Shown here one piece after another: positions 9,239 through 18,317 of a stretch of 34,105 bases of DNA (positions within the stretch are counted from its first letter, which is position 1; each line of letters starts with the position of its first letter). The stretch spans positions 1 to 34,105 of the forward strand of contig CANGOX010000030.1 in NCBI GenBank assembly GCA_947455605.1, read 5' to 3'. Position numbers and translations under genes: made by a program. Under the pieces are notes generated by a model. It worked only from the letters and a program-made list of their open reading frames with translations, was not told the DNA's origin and ran no database searches. Source of the DNA: Chitinophagaceae bacterium. GTDB taxonomy: Bacteria > Bacteroidota > Bacteroidia > Chitinophagales > Chitinophagaceae.

Positions 9239-11644
9239 GTGAAAAAATTATTGCTTGTCGTTAACCTGTTCTGTTTGCTGCAATTGCAGGCACAGAATGA
9301 TGAATTGAAGCTCTGGTATAAACAACCTGCTGTTCTCTGGACTGATGCTTTACCCGTAGGTAATGGACGATTAGGTGCCATGGTGTATGGGAGATACGAT
9401 CGGGAAAATATCCAGCTCAATGAAGAATCTGTTTGGGCAGGATCAAAGATCAATAATAATAATCCGCAGGCAAAAGCACATCTGAGTGAGATCCAGGCTG
9501 CCATTTTTAAAGGAGAGTATAAGAAAGCCCAGGATCTGAGTAATCAATACCTGGTAGGCACCCCACAGAATATCCGTTCTTATCAACCTTTAGGTAATCT
9601 TTTCATTCAATACGATTGGAAAGAAACACCGGCAGCTTACCAACGTTCGCTGGATCTGCATACAGGTATAACCAGAACTTCGTATACCGTAAGTGGAAAT
9701 GCATTTACTCAGGAGGTTTATGCATCTGCACCACAGGATCAGATCATCGTAAAGATCCATTCTGCAAAGGGTTTCAATGCCCGTATCCATTTATCCCGCG
9801 AATTTGATCTGGATAATGAGAACCAATTGAAACGGAAAAAAGGCCCCGCACCACTTAAAATCTTTGCAGAGAACCAATATGGTATTGATGGTAAACTGGC
9901 TTATTATAAGGGACAGATCATTGATACCCTTTCGCCCAATCAAGGCCCGGAAGGCAAACACATGCGCTATGCCGCAGCTATGAAGATCCTTACTATCAAT
10001 GGGAAAGCAATTCCTTTCAGTGATCATACCGGTGCAGGTTTTGAATTGCAGGATGTAAAAGAGATCGTGATCGCGATCACAGGGGCTACTGATTACAACG
10101 TACGTAAGCTCGATACCGATGCATCGATCATACCCCTGGAAACCTGTAAAAAGATCTTTGCCGCATCGACAACCCTTGCAGAAGAAGAGATCCGCAGAAA
10201 CCATAGTAAAGAACATCGTTCCTATTTTGATCGGGTACAATTCAATCTGGGGGCAGATGTGAACCGGTCGTTACCCACAGATGAACGTCTGGCCCGTATG
10301 AAAGAAGGTAAACCCGATAACGGATTGCTTGCATTGTATTATCAATATGGCCGCTACTTACTCATCGGTTCTTCAAGAAAGCCCGGAAAATTACCCGCTA
10401 ACCTGCAGGGTATCTGGAATGATCTGTACAATGCTCCCTGGAATGGAGACTTCCATACCAACATTAATCTGCAAATGAATTATTGGCCGGCAGAAACCGG
10501 TAATCTTTCTGAAACCTCAGAAGTACTTGCCGGATTCATGCAGCAATTGGTTACACCCGGGGCAGTTACTGCCAAAGAAATGTATGGGGCTAAAGGATGG
10601 ACAATACACCATCTTACCGATCCCTTTGGCCGAACCGGCGTAATGGATGGTGTATGGGGTATCACACCCATGGACGGACCATGGATGACATTTCCACTCT
10701 ATGATCATTTTGAATTTACCGGTGATACGGCTTTCTTAAAAAAGACCGCTTATCCGATCATGAAAGGATCCGTAGAATTTGTGTTGGATGTATTGATCAA
10801 ATCACCCGAAGGTTATCTGGTTACCAATCCTTCTCATTCTCCGGAGAATGCGTTCTTTATTCCGGGAACGAATAAGAAGGAAAAAACACAGATGACCTAT
10901 GCGCCAACCGTGGATCAGCATATCATCAATGCACTGTTCAATAATTTTGTACACGCTGCAGGTTATTTACATACTGATAAAGAATTGGTTGCCAAAGTAC
11001 TGGCTGCACAAAAAAAATTACCTCCCTTGAAAGTCTCCGCCATGGGAACGATACAGGAATGGATCGAAGACTATGAAGAAGTTGAACCCGGGCATCGGCA
11101 TATGTCGCATTTACTGGGCTTGTATCCGCTCAATCTCATCACACCAAAAGACCCTGTCTTCTTCAATGCAGCAAAAAAATCACTTGAACGCAGATTGGCA
11201 ACGGGTGGCGGACATACCGGCTGGAGTAAAGCCTGGATCATTTCTCTGTATGCAAGATTATTGGATGGAGAGAAAGCCCTCGAAAATCTGAATGGACTGC
11301 TAACCAAAAGTACACTCACTAATTTATTCGATACACATCCACCATTTCAGATCGATGGAAATTTTGGTGGCACTGCCGCCATTGCTGAAATGTTACTGCA
11401 ATCACAGAATGAGGGGATCGATCTTTTACCAGCGTTGCCTGCACAATGGGCTGAAGGCTCAATGCATGGCTTACGTGCAAGGGGTGCATGTACAGTTGAT
11501 CTTGATTGGAAAGAAGGAAAACTTACAAAGGTTTCTGTGCGTTCACACAAGGGAGGAAAATTTACGGTTCGGTATAAAGGGATGATCAAACAGGTAACAC
11601 TTACTGTTGGAAGATCAGTCACACTTAATGGGGATCTTAAGTAA
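9239..11644 (+). CDS. GH95 alpha-L-fucosidase
   Basis: A 801-residue inverting exo-enzyme predicted to release alpha-L-fucose. It starts with GTG at 9239, which gives the signal peptide MKKLLLVVNLFCLLQLQAQ. No in-frame ATG suits, and the upstream stop is 3 bases away. The N-terminal domain has the family signature ALPVGNGRLGAMVYG and NEESVWAG. The toroid carries HTNINLQMNYWPAE (N408 and N410, water-positioning Asn pair), SHSPEN (E536, general acid) and QIDGNFGG (D706). H406, two residues before the first Asn, is the residue I recall as typical of fucosidases, where L-galactosidase members have Thr; this favours fucose, with moderate certainty. GHRHMSHLLGLYP is another GH95 hallmark. Length is typical of the family. 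It is co-transcribed with the preceding gene, and a divergent relative follows. Confidence 0.92.
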   Translation: MKKLLLVVNLFCLLQLQAQNDELKLWYKQPAVLWTDALPVGNGRLGAMVYGRYDRENIQLNEESVWAGSKINNNNPQAKAHLSEIQAAIFKGEYKKAQDLSNQYLVGTPQNIRSYQPLGNLFIQYDWKETPAAYQRSLDLHTGITRTSYTVSGNAFTQEVYASAPQDQIIVKIHSAKGFNARIHLSREFDLDNENQLKRKKGPAPLKIFAENQYGIDGKLAYYKGQIIDTLSPNQGPEGKHMRYAAAMKILTINGKAIPFSDHTGAGFELQDVKEIVIAITGATDYNVRKLDTDASIIPLETCKKIFAASTTLAEEEIRRNHSKEHRSYFDRVQFNLGADVNRSLPTDERLARMKEGKPDNGLLALYYQYGRYLLIGSSRKPGKLPANLQGIWNDLYNAPWNGDFHTNINLQMNYWPAETGNLSETSEVLAGFMQQLVTPGAVTAKEMYGAKGWTIHHLTDPFGRTGVMDGVWGITPMDGPWMTFPLYDHFEFTGDTAFLKKTAYPIMKGSVEFVLDVLIKSPEGYLVTNPSHSPENAFFIPGTNKKEKTQMTYAPTVDQHIINALFNNFVHAAGYLHTDKELVAKVLAAQKKLPPLKVSAMGTIQEWIEDYEEVEPGHRHMSHLLGLYPLNLITPKDPVFFNAAKKSLERRLATGGGHTGWSKAWIISLYARLLDGEKALENLNGLLTKSTLTNLFDTHPPFQIDGNFGGTAAIAEMLLQSQNEGIDLLPALPAQWAEGSMHGLRARGACTVDLDWKEGKLTKVSVRSHKGGKFTVRYKGMIKQVTLTVGRSVTLNGDLK

Positions 11645-11710
11645 TCTTGCGTTAACAGGGTTTAACCGAAAAGACGCAAGGTAACGAGGGATCGCAAGAG
11701 AATATTTAAC
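11645..11710 (+). repeat. Degenerate intergenic inverted repeat of the cgcaaag type
   Basis: The 66-base gap between the two GH95-type genes contains cttgcgt (11646-11652) and its exact complement acgcaag (11674-11680), with a further cgcaag at 11693-11698. The segment accgaaaagacgcaag resembles a decayed copy of an AT-rich intergenic repeat (accgcaaagacgcaaag and variants) that I recall as widespread in Bacteroidota genomes. No T-run follows, so it is not an intrinsic terminator. It may form a hairpin in the mRNA between the two genes. Confidence 0.45.
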
Positions 11711-14035
11711 ATGAGAAAGATTGTAACCATAATTTTTTTGTTTGTAACCGCCTTTCATTTGATTTGTAAGGCACAAGGAGAAGTGCGCTTACAGGTTGAT
11801 TGGCCAAACTATCTTGCCCAACACGATCTTACCTGGAATAAAATGCCTAACGATTATTTTGAAGGGGCATTTGTTGGCAATGGATTACTCGGCGCTATAC
11901 TTTTTCAGGATGATCAGGTACCCAATACAATTCGTTTTGAGATCGGCAGAACAGATGTATACGATCATCGTACACCGGAACCCAGTGCTTATGAAACCAG
12001 CCGCTTGCCTATTGGACAATTATTGATCACACCAGTTGGACAGATCATCAAAACCCATCTCCGTACTGATCTGTGGAATGCAGAAATAAGAGGAGAATTG
12101 GTCACAACCGAAGGAACGATCTCATTTCGTTGTTTTGTTCCCTCAGCAGAGGAGTTGATCGTAGTGAATATTAAAACCAGCGGAAAAGAGAAAGCAGTAA
12201 AATGTTCTTTTCGTCCACAGTTAGCACAAAGTGCGAGGTATATGGCCAAGCGTGCCATGAATTTAGAATTGAATGTAGTGTATCAGCAGAATCCACCCTT
12301 CATCGTTGAAAAGAAAGAAGGCATTGAAACGATCACGCAACCTTTATTAATGGGAGATGATTATGCAACCGCCTGGAGCGATCATACCAATGCTGATCAA
12401 TCAAGAACCCTGTTGCTAACCGTTGCCAACCGATGGGGAAAATTTCGTAAGCATGCTTCAGGCTCTGCCATAGATGCTTTGGCTACGATCAAAGGCGCAC
12501 AAAAAAGATCAATGATTTTGATGGAGAAACAGCATCGCCAATGGTGGCATGCATACTATCCTGCCAGTTTTGTATCTATTCCGGATGCCCGGCTCGAAAG
12601 TTTTTACTGGATCCAGTTGTATAAACTCGCCAGTGCCACACATCCTAACCGGCCGGTGATTGACCTATTAGGACCTTGGTTCAAACCTACCTCATGGCCC
12701 CTGTTATGGATGAACCTCAATGTGCAACTCACGTATTATACTTTGGGCATTACCAATCATTCCGATCTTGAGAAAAATCTTTATGATCTGTTAGAGAAAC
12801 ATAAAGACCAGATGATAGCCAATGTTCCCCCTGCCTTTCAGAACGATTGTGCGGGGATCCGAAATCCTGTTGGCTATGACGACCTGTATAATCCGTTATT
12901 CCTGTCAGAAGATCCTAAGAACGATAAAGAACTGAATATTATCGTACTTCCCTGGTTGATGCAGATGTATTACCTGCACAATCAACGTATAGGGAATGAT
13001 CAACAGCTTCGGGATAGCATTTATCCGCTGATGCGTAGGGCTTTCAATGTTTATATGCGCATTTTATATAAAGGAGAGGATGGCTTGTATCATATTCCAT
13101 ACACTTATTCAGATGAATATGGTAATGCCGGAGAAACCAGTCTCAATATCGCATTGGCCCGATGGGGATTTAAAACATTGATCGCAACTGCCACAAAATT
13201 AAGCATCAATGATCCCTATTTGCCAAGATGGAAAGACATGCTTTCTAAGATGGCAGATTATCAAACGAATGAAAATGGAATCATGGTAGGAAAGGACCTG
13301 CCCTTTGCGAAACCGCACCGGCATTACAGTCATTTGTTTGCCATATTCCCTTTGTATGATATGAATATAGCGGATGAACCCGTTCGTATTCCACTCATGA
13401 AAAGATCCATACAACATTACACAGATCTTGACGGAGATAATTGTATTTACAAATTTTCTGGCGCTGCTTCTTTATGGGCAGCATTGGGTAATGGTGACAG
13501 CTCTCTAAAATGGTTACAAAGATCCTTAGAGGTTCTTCCCCGCTTTGGTATACCGCCTGCACCGTCAAGAATACCTACCTTAACACAGAACACGTTTTAT
13601 AGTGAAAGAGAAAATCCAACATTCGAATCGCCTATCTCTTCTTCCCGTTCTATGTTGGATATGTTGATGCAGGACTGGGGTGGAACCATTCGTGTATTCC
13701 CCGCAGTGCCGTCTGCCTGGACGCAGGCTTCTTTTTATCAATTGCTAACACAGGGTGCTTTCCTCGTATCTGCAATTCGGGAAAATAGTACCACAAAATT
13801 CATTCATATTAAAAGCCTTGCAGGAGCCGCTTGTCGTATCAAAACCGATTTTGCAGGGAGCGTACAATTTTCCGGCCCGAAAACAGCACATTTTCGTCAA
13901 ACCGGAAGCATGGTTACTATTGATCTGAAGAAAGGGGAGGAAGCTATTCTTTTCACCGGAAAAAGGCCGGAATCCTTTGCTGTTAAGCCTCTTGCGGTTC
14001 TTCCCACTAATGCAAATAGCTGGGGTATTCACTAA
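11711..14035 (+). CDS. Divergent GH95-like toroid glycosidase
   Basis: A 774-residue exported protein (signal residues 1-21, ending CKAQ) related at a distance to the GH95 gene before it. Matching blocks, in the same order, are EGAFVGNGLLGAILF versus VGNGRLGAMVYG, WMNLNVQLTYY versus HTNINLQMNYW, HRHYSHLFAIFPLYD versus HRHMSHLLGLYPLN, and DMLMQDWGG near the end. By eye alignment the Asn pair is kept (N335, N337) and the acid is kept (E469 in YTYSDEYGN). The catalytic Asp becomes Glu (E639 in TFESPISSS), and the fucose-pocket His becomes Trp. It is therefore probably an active enzyme with a different sugar specificity. It could be annotated as a DUF5703-type or GH95-like protein. It follows GH95 by 66 bases and is likely in the same unit; substrate unknown. 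Confidence 0.82.
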   Translation: MRKIVTIIFLFVTAFHLICKAQGEVRLQVDWPNYLAQHDLTWNKMPNDYFEGAFVGNGLLGAILFQDDQVPNTIRFEIGRTDVYDHRTPEPSAYETSRLPIGQLLITPVGQIIKTHLRTDLWNAEIRGELVTTEGTISFRCFVPSAEELIVVNIKTSGKEKAVKCSFRPQLAQSARYMAKRAMNLELNVVYQQNPPFIVEKKEGIETITQPLLMGDDYATAWSDHTNADQSRTLLLTVANRWGKFRKHASGSAIDALATIKGAQKRSMILMEKQHRQWWHAYYPASFVSIPDARLESFYWIQLYKLASATHPNRPVIDLLGPWFKPTSWPLLWMNLNVQLTYYTLGITNHSDLEKNLYDLLEKHKDQMIANVPPAFQNDCAGIRNPVGYDDLYNPLFLSEDPKNDKELNIIVLPWLMQMYYLHNQRIGNDQQLRDSIYPLMRRAFNVYMRILYKGEDGLYHIPYTYSDEYGNAGETSLNIALARWGFKTLIATATKLSINDPYLPRWKDMLSKMADYQTNENGIMVGKDLPFAKPHRHYSHLFAIFPLYDMNIADEPVRIPLMKRSIQHYTDLDGDNCIYKFSGAASLWAALGNGDSSLKWLQRSLEVLPRFGIPPAPSRIPTLTQNTFYSERENPTFESPISSSRSMLDMLMQDWGGTIRVFPAVPSAWTQASFYQLLTQGAFLVSAIRENSTTKFIHIKSLAGAACRIKTDFAGSVQFSGPKTAHFRQTGSMVTIDLKKGEEAILFTGKRPESFAVKPLAVLPTNANSWGIH

Positions 14036-14105
14036 TAAAAGTGCCTAAAGACAACACGAAAACGATTTCGCAGAAAAGCTGAGGCGGGTATTTGGATAAT
14101 CTTAC

Positions 14106-14117
14106 TAAAACGTTTTA
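14106..14117. promoter_or_regulatory. Perfect 12-base palindrome centred on CG, possible LacI-type operator
   Basis: The sequence taaaacgtttta is a perfect palindrome with a central CG, the form favoured by LacI/CcpA-type repressors. It lies in the 170-base gap ahead of GH105, the largest gap inside the enzyme cluster, about 88 bases before the chosen start codon. No LacI-family gene is present in the window and I found no good TAnnTTTG box next to it, so the role is unproven. Confidence 0.3.
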
Positions 14118-14205
14118 ACTTACCACCCTGATTGCAAAACAACGATTGAAAAGTATCCGGAAATCACTGGTTTTAAAAAGGTGCCGGATGACTAAAAAAA
14201 CTGCC

Positions 14206-15357
14206 ATGAAAAAAATCATTTGCACAGGTATTACCTGCCTGTTATTCTTTTCTTCTATCGAAGCGTTCTCGCAATCATGGGTTGATTCAGTTGATAAACA
14301 TGGCCGGGAAGTGTTTATGCCGGCAGACAAATACAAATGGGATTGGGGCCAGGCTACCTTCCTCAACTCACTCATTCATCTCTACAACACGAAATCCGCT
14401 GCCGAAAAAAAAGTATATCTCGATTATGTGAAGACGGCCATGGATGCAACGTATGCTGTTGCCAATGGCAAACATCCAAACGCTATTGCCTCTGCACATG
14501 GAATGGCTTTTCTGGCAAGGGTTACGGGTGATAAGAAATACCTGGATAAAGCCAATGAGATCTATGCAGATTACCTGAAGATCCCCCGCGCGCCCAATGG
14601 CGGTGTTTCGCACCGTGCAGAAACAGTGGAGTTATGGGATGATACGGTTTATATGCTGAATATGTTTCTGCTCGAAATGTATCGTTTAACCCGTGATGAA
14701 AAATACATTGCTGAATTTCTGGCACAATTCAATGCACATAATGAAACATTAACAGATCAAAAATCGGGTCTGTGGGTGCATGGTTGGGATGCAGACAATG
14801 TAGATTATAATGATGGTTGCAGTATCATGGGATGGCCCGATAAACTTACCCGTAAAAGCAGCCAGATCTGGGCAAGAGGCAATGGATGGGTAGGTATGGC
14901 ATTATCTGATGCATTGAATACGATCGCAAAGAATTCACAATACAGAAAACCATTGGAGAAGGCATTCATTCATTATGTAGAAGCGGTAGCACCCCTGCAA
15001 CACAAAGAAACGGGCCATTGGTACCAACTCGTTACACTTCCTGACAATCCGAAAAATTTTGATGAAAGCTCCTGCACTTCCATGTTTGCCTATACAATTA
15101 CTATGGGTTTGAAAATGAAACTGCTGGATAAGAAAAAATATCAACCTATTATCGACCGTGCATACAAAGGCCTGCGTGATATGAGTATGCGGGCAGATGG
15201 CGCATACCTGATACCTGCCAGAGTTTCTGGCGGTACTTGTGTGGGAGATGAAAATTATTACCTCACCAGAAAGATTGGAGAGGGAACCGGTTTTGGATAT
15301 GGATCTTTCATCATGTTCGGGCTGGCTTACGAGCAATACAAGGGTATCAGAAAATAA
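14206..15357 (+). CDS. GH105 unsaturated rhamnogalacturonyl/glucuronyl hydrolase
   Basis: A 383-residue secreted (alpha/alpha)6 enzyme that hydrates and removes the 4,5-unsaturated uronic acid left at the non-reducing end by polysaccharide lyases. D146 (in VELWDDTVYM) and H192 (in GLWVHGWD) are 46 residues apart, the same spacing as D143 and H189 of Bacillus YteR. SQIWARGNGWVGMAL and GGVSHR are further family motifs. I chose the ATG at 14206 because it gives the compact signal peptide MKKIICTGITCLLFFSS. An ATG at 14188 and a TTG at 14146 in the same frame would add charged residues before it. The gene opens a tight four-gene block. It may be a specialised glucuronyl rather than galacturonyl enzyme; the +1 sugar preference cannot be read by eye. 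Confidence 0.91.
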   Translation: MKKIICTGITCLLFFSSIEAFSQSWVDSVDKHGREVFMPADKYKWDWGQATFLNSLIHLYNTKSAAEKKVYLDYVKTAMDATYAVANGKHPNAIASAHGMAFLARVTGDKKYLDKANEIYADYLKIPRAPNGGVSHRAETVELWDDTVYMLNMFLLEMYRLTRDEKYIAEFLAQFNAHNETLTDQKSGLWVHGWDADNVDYNDGCSIMGWPDKLTRKSSQIWARGNGWVGMALSDALNTIAKNSQYRKPLEKAFIHYVEAVAPLQHKETGHWYQLVTLPDNPKNFDESSCTSMFAYTITMGLKMKLLDKKKYQPIIDRAYKGLRDMSMRADGAYLIPARVSGGTCVGDENYYLTRKIGEGTGFGYGSFIMFGLAYEQYKGIRK

Positions 15358-15388
15358 ATTCACTGTAAAGCGTTGATCAATCAATTGT

Positions 15389-17104
15389 ATGGATAGAAGA
15401 AAATTTGTTTCGCTGGGTGCCGCATCGGTTTGCATGATGCCTTTAATAGGGTCGGCTGCTTTTTTGTCGGACCAATATGAGCTACCTCAGGTAAAACCGC
15501 AGTGGTTGATCGATCTGATCAAATTCAATGATATTGATGTAAAAAATATTGCCGCGTATAAAATAACAGATACAGCTAAAAAATATTACGGTGGTTATCT
15601 GTCAGATGTTGAGATCCCTAATCCACATTCTACATGCGCATTCATCAATCGTGCCTGCGGTGCCATTGCCTGTTCTGAATCTGTCTATTACCAGTCGGCA
15701 GATCTGTTAAAAGATATCCATCTCGCTTTACTTGCCTTATTAAAAATGCAGCATGCAGACGGAACGATCGATCTGATGGATACCAATTTTCATTCTACAC
15801 CCGATACGGCTTTCATGGTAAAGCGGATGGTGCAATCGTATAAACTTTTACAACAATCCGGCACCAAAGGAACCCCGGAAGTACTGATACCTTTTGAACA
15901 ATTCTTAAAACGGGCCGGTGAAGCATTGGTTGTAGGTGGCATTCATACGCCTAACCATCGCTGGGTAGTTTCTGCAGCCTTAACCAAGCTGAATGAGCAA
16001 TGGCCGGATATCAGATATGTGAACAGAGTGAATGACTGGCTGGCCGAACATATTGACCTGGATCCTGACGGACAATACACCGAAAAAAGTACGTACGGAT
16101 ATTCTGCTGTAGTTGATAGAGTGTTGATCACTGTGTCGAAAGGATTGAAAAAACCGGAAATTCTGGATGCGGTTCGTAAGAATATTTTGATGATGCGTTA
16201 TTATTTACATCCGAATGGAGAAGTAGTAACAGAAGCATCCAACCGCCAGGATAAAGGCACAGTGGGCACCATGGAGAATTATTATTATGCCTGCCGTTAC
16301 ATGGCATTATTGGATAATGATGGAGAAATGGCATCTATCTGCCGGTTGATCGAATCCACATCATTCCGCAAACTCACCGATACCCTGAATTATTTTCTGG
16401 AAGACCCTGCTTTATGGAAAGAACTGCCGGGTGGCAAACCCTTGCCGGTAAGTTATGTAAAATCATTCCCTTATTCAGGACTGGTGCGTATACGCCGTAA
16501 CCAATGGGACACAACGATCTTATCAAACAACCCTGGATGGCTCACTTTTCATAAAGGCAATGCAGTGTTACAAGGTATGCGTGTGGCGGCTTCTTTTTTT
16601 GGAAAGGGACAATTTCAGTCAGATACGATCAAAGAAACCGGCAATACATGGGTGCTCACTAAAAAACTGGATGGCCCTTATTTTCAGCCATTTCCGAAAG
16701 ATAAAATTCCTGCAGATGGAGATATGGCCAGGATGCCCAAATCCGGCAGAAAACAAAGTGAAGTACAATACCTGGAAACAACGGTCACTATATCGGAAGC
16801 AAATAACGGTATGAGTATCACAATTGAAATGGGCGGAACAGACAATGTTCCGGTTTCCATGGAACTGATCTTCAGAAAAGGTGGAAAGTTTTCGGGTGTA
16901 CAACCCCATGTTTCAAAAGCAGATGCCTGGTTATTCAATGAAAAAGAGGGAACCTATACAGTGGGAGAGAATACGATTCATTTTGGGCCGGGCAAAATGG
17001 AGCACAAAAATGTTCAGTTAAGAGGAGCTTTGCCGGCAATGGATGCACCAACAGTTTACTTAACAGGTTTCACACCCTTTAAACATACGATTCAACTTTC
17101 ATAG
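15389..17104 (+). CDS. Tat-exported helical-toroid protein, candidate polysaccharide lyase
   Basis: A 571-residue protein not assigned to a named family. The N-terminus MDRRKFVSLGAASV has a twin-arginine motif and a short hydrophobic stretch, suggesting export in folded form, unlike its Sec-type neighbours. Residues about 35-330 are helical and toroid-like; residues about 350-571 are beta-rich. The order resembles (alpha/alpha)-toroid lyases. Candidate active-site motifs are GGIHTPNHRWVVSAAL (H186, N189, H190, R191), TEKSTYGYSAVVDR (Y236, Y238, R243) and TMENYYYACRY. It lies 31 bases after GH105, whose substrate must be produced by a lyase, and 8 bases before the beta-helix gene. This makes it the best positioned candidate lyase in the window. 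A non-enzymatic or hydrolase role remains possible. Confidence 0.85.
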   Translation: MDRRKFVSLGAASVCMMPLIGSAAFLSDQYELPQVKPQWLIDLIKFNDIDVKNIAAYKITDTAKKYYGGYLSDVEIPNPHSTCAFINRACGAIACSESVYYQSADLLKDIHLALLALLKMQHADGTIDLMDTNFHSTPDTAFMVKRMVQSYKLLQQSGTKGTPEVLIPFEQFLKRAGEALVVGGIHTPNHRWVVSAALTKLNEQWPDIRYVNRVNDWLAEHIDLDPDGQYTEKSTYGYSAVVDRVLITVSKGLKKPEILDAVRKNILMMRYYLHPNGEVVTEASNRQDKGTVGTMENYYYACRYMALLDNDGEMASICRLIESTSFRKLTDTLNYFLEDPALWKELPGGKPLPVSYVKSFPYSGLVRIRRNQWDTTILSNNPGWLTFHKGNAVLQGMRVAASFFGKGQFQSDTIKETGNTWVLTKKLDGPYFQPFPKDKIPADGDMARMPKSGRKQSEVQYLETTVTISEANNGMSITIEMGGTDNVPVSMELIFRKGGKFSGVQPHVSKADAWLFNEKEGTYTVGENTIHFGPGKMEHKNVQLRGALPAMDAPTVYLTGFTPFKHTIQLS

Positions 17105-17112
17105 ACTTTTTT

Positions 17113-18312
17113 ATGGATCAAAAAACAAGCACACATTTGAAAAAAATATTTCTAATATCTGCATGGGTATGCAGTAGCCCCGCTGTATTGTTGGCGCAAA
17201 AGGATTTTCAGAAAAAATATCAATCGCAGATGATCCTCGCAGAAGAAGGCACTGTGATCGAATTACCCGCAGGAACTTTTACTTTAACCAACACGCTTTC
17301 ACTTGAAGGCAAAAAGAAAGTAACCATCCGCGGAAAAGGAATGGATAAGACCATCCTCAGTTTCAAAGGACAAACCGATGGAGCAGAAGGAATCCGTGTA
17401 AGTGATGGAACAGATATAGTATTGGAAGGTTTTACTGTACAGGATGCCAAAGGGGATGCCATCAAGACCATGCATATAACCGGTATTACTTTTCGTGAAG
17501 TAAAAACAGAATGGACAGGAACCCCGGGCCCCGATAATGGCGGATATGGATTATACCCTGTACAGTGTAAGGGAGTAATGATCGATAAATGCCAGGCCAT
17601 TGGTGCGTCTGATGCAGGTATCTATGTAGGACAATCACAGGATATCACTGTTAAAAATTCAAGAGCTTTTCAAAATGTGGCCGGTATCGAAATCGAAAAT
17701 TCTTTGCGTGCCGTTGTATATGATAATGAAGCAACAGAAAATACCGGGGGAATACTGGTATTCGACCTTCCTGATCTGATACAGAAAAAAGGGGGAGATG
17801 TAAAAGTATACAACAACTATATCCACGATAACAATTATGTAAATTTTGCACCCAAGGGAAATATTGTTGCAACAGTACCCTCAGGTACGGGCCTGCTCAT
17901 CCTTGCTACCAAAGGGGTTGAAGTATATAATAACCGCATCATCAACAACCAGAGTGTGGGAACGGGTATCATCAGTTATTATGTGACATTAAAAAAGATC
18001 AAGGATAAAGAGTATGACCCTTATCCGTCTAACTTATCTATTCATGATAATATATATGAGCGGAAATCCGGTTTACCCATCAGTAAAGATCCTTTGGGAA
18101 CGGTGATCGCCAATAAATACGGAGCAGATGCTCCGCATATAATCTATGACGGGATCAAGAATCCGAAGATGCTGGATGAAAAAGGAAACTGGATCGCAGG
18201 ACAATGTATCTCCATCATCAATAACAAAGGACAGACGATTGTAAACCTGGATGCGGAGCATAGTTTTAAGGATATGGGTCGTGCAGATGATCAGTTTAAG
18301 TGTAATCAGTAA
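17113..18312 (+). CDS. Parallel beta-helix repeat protein (TIGR03805-like), partner of the downstream dihaem cytochrome c
   Basis: A 399-residue exported protein (hydrophobic signal about residues 12-29, ending LLAQ). It begins with an edge-capping segment (GTVIELPAGTFTL) and continues with stacked right-handed beta-helix turns, for example KKVTIRGKGMDKTILSF, DIVLEGFTVQDAKGD and DGGIYVGQSQ-like rungs (SDAGIYVGQSQDITVKNS). Beta-helix families of this kind are known to occur as two-gene pairs with a dihaem cytochrome family (TIGR03805 and TIGR03806), function unknown. Here the cytochrome starts 5 bases after this stop, matching that pairing. Possible roles are a lyase, an epimerase or a carbohydrate-binding scaffold for an oxidation reaction; no catalytic set is obvious. 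Confidence 0.85.
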   Translation: MDQKTSTHLKKIFLISAWVCSSPAVLLAQKDFQKKYQSQMILAEEGTVIELPAGTFTLTNTLSLEGKKKVTIRGKGMDKTILSFKGQTDGAEGIRVSDGTDIVLEGFTVQDAKGDAIKTMHITGITFREVKTEWTGTPGPDNGGYGLYPVQCKGVMIDKCQAIGASDAGIYVGQSQDITVKNSRAFQNVAGIEIENSLRAVVYDNEATENTGGILVFDLPDLIQKKGGDVKVYNNYIHDNNYVNFAPKGNIVATVPSGTGLLILATKGVEVYNNRIINNQSVGTGIISYYVTLKKIKDKEYDPYPSNLSIHDNIYERKSGLPISKDPLGTVIANKYGADAPHIIYDGIKNPKMLDEKGNWIAGQCISIINNKGQTIVNLDAEHSFKDMGRADDQFKCNQ

Positions 18313-18317
18313 GTAAT

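Noticed and set aside
14146..14148. TTG at 14146 as the GH105 start
   Set aside because: It would put about 20 charged residues ahead of a normal signal peptide; the ATG at 14206 (or 14188) fits better.
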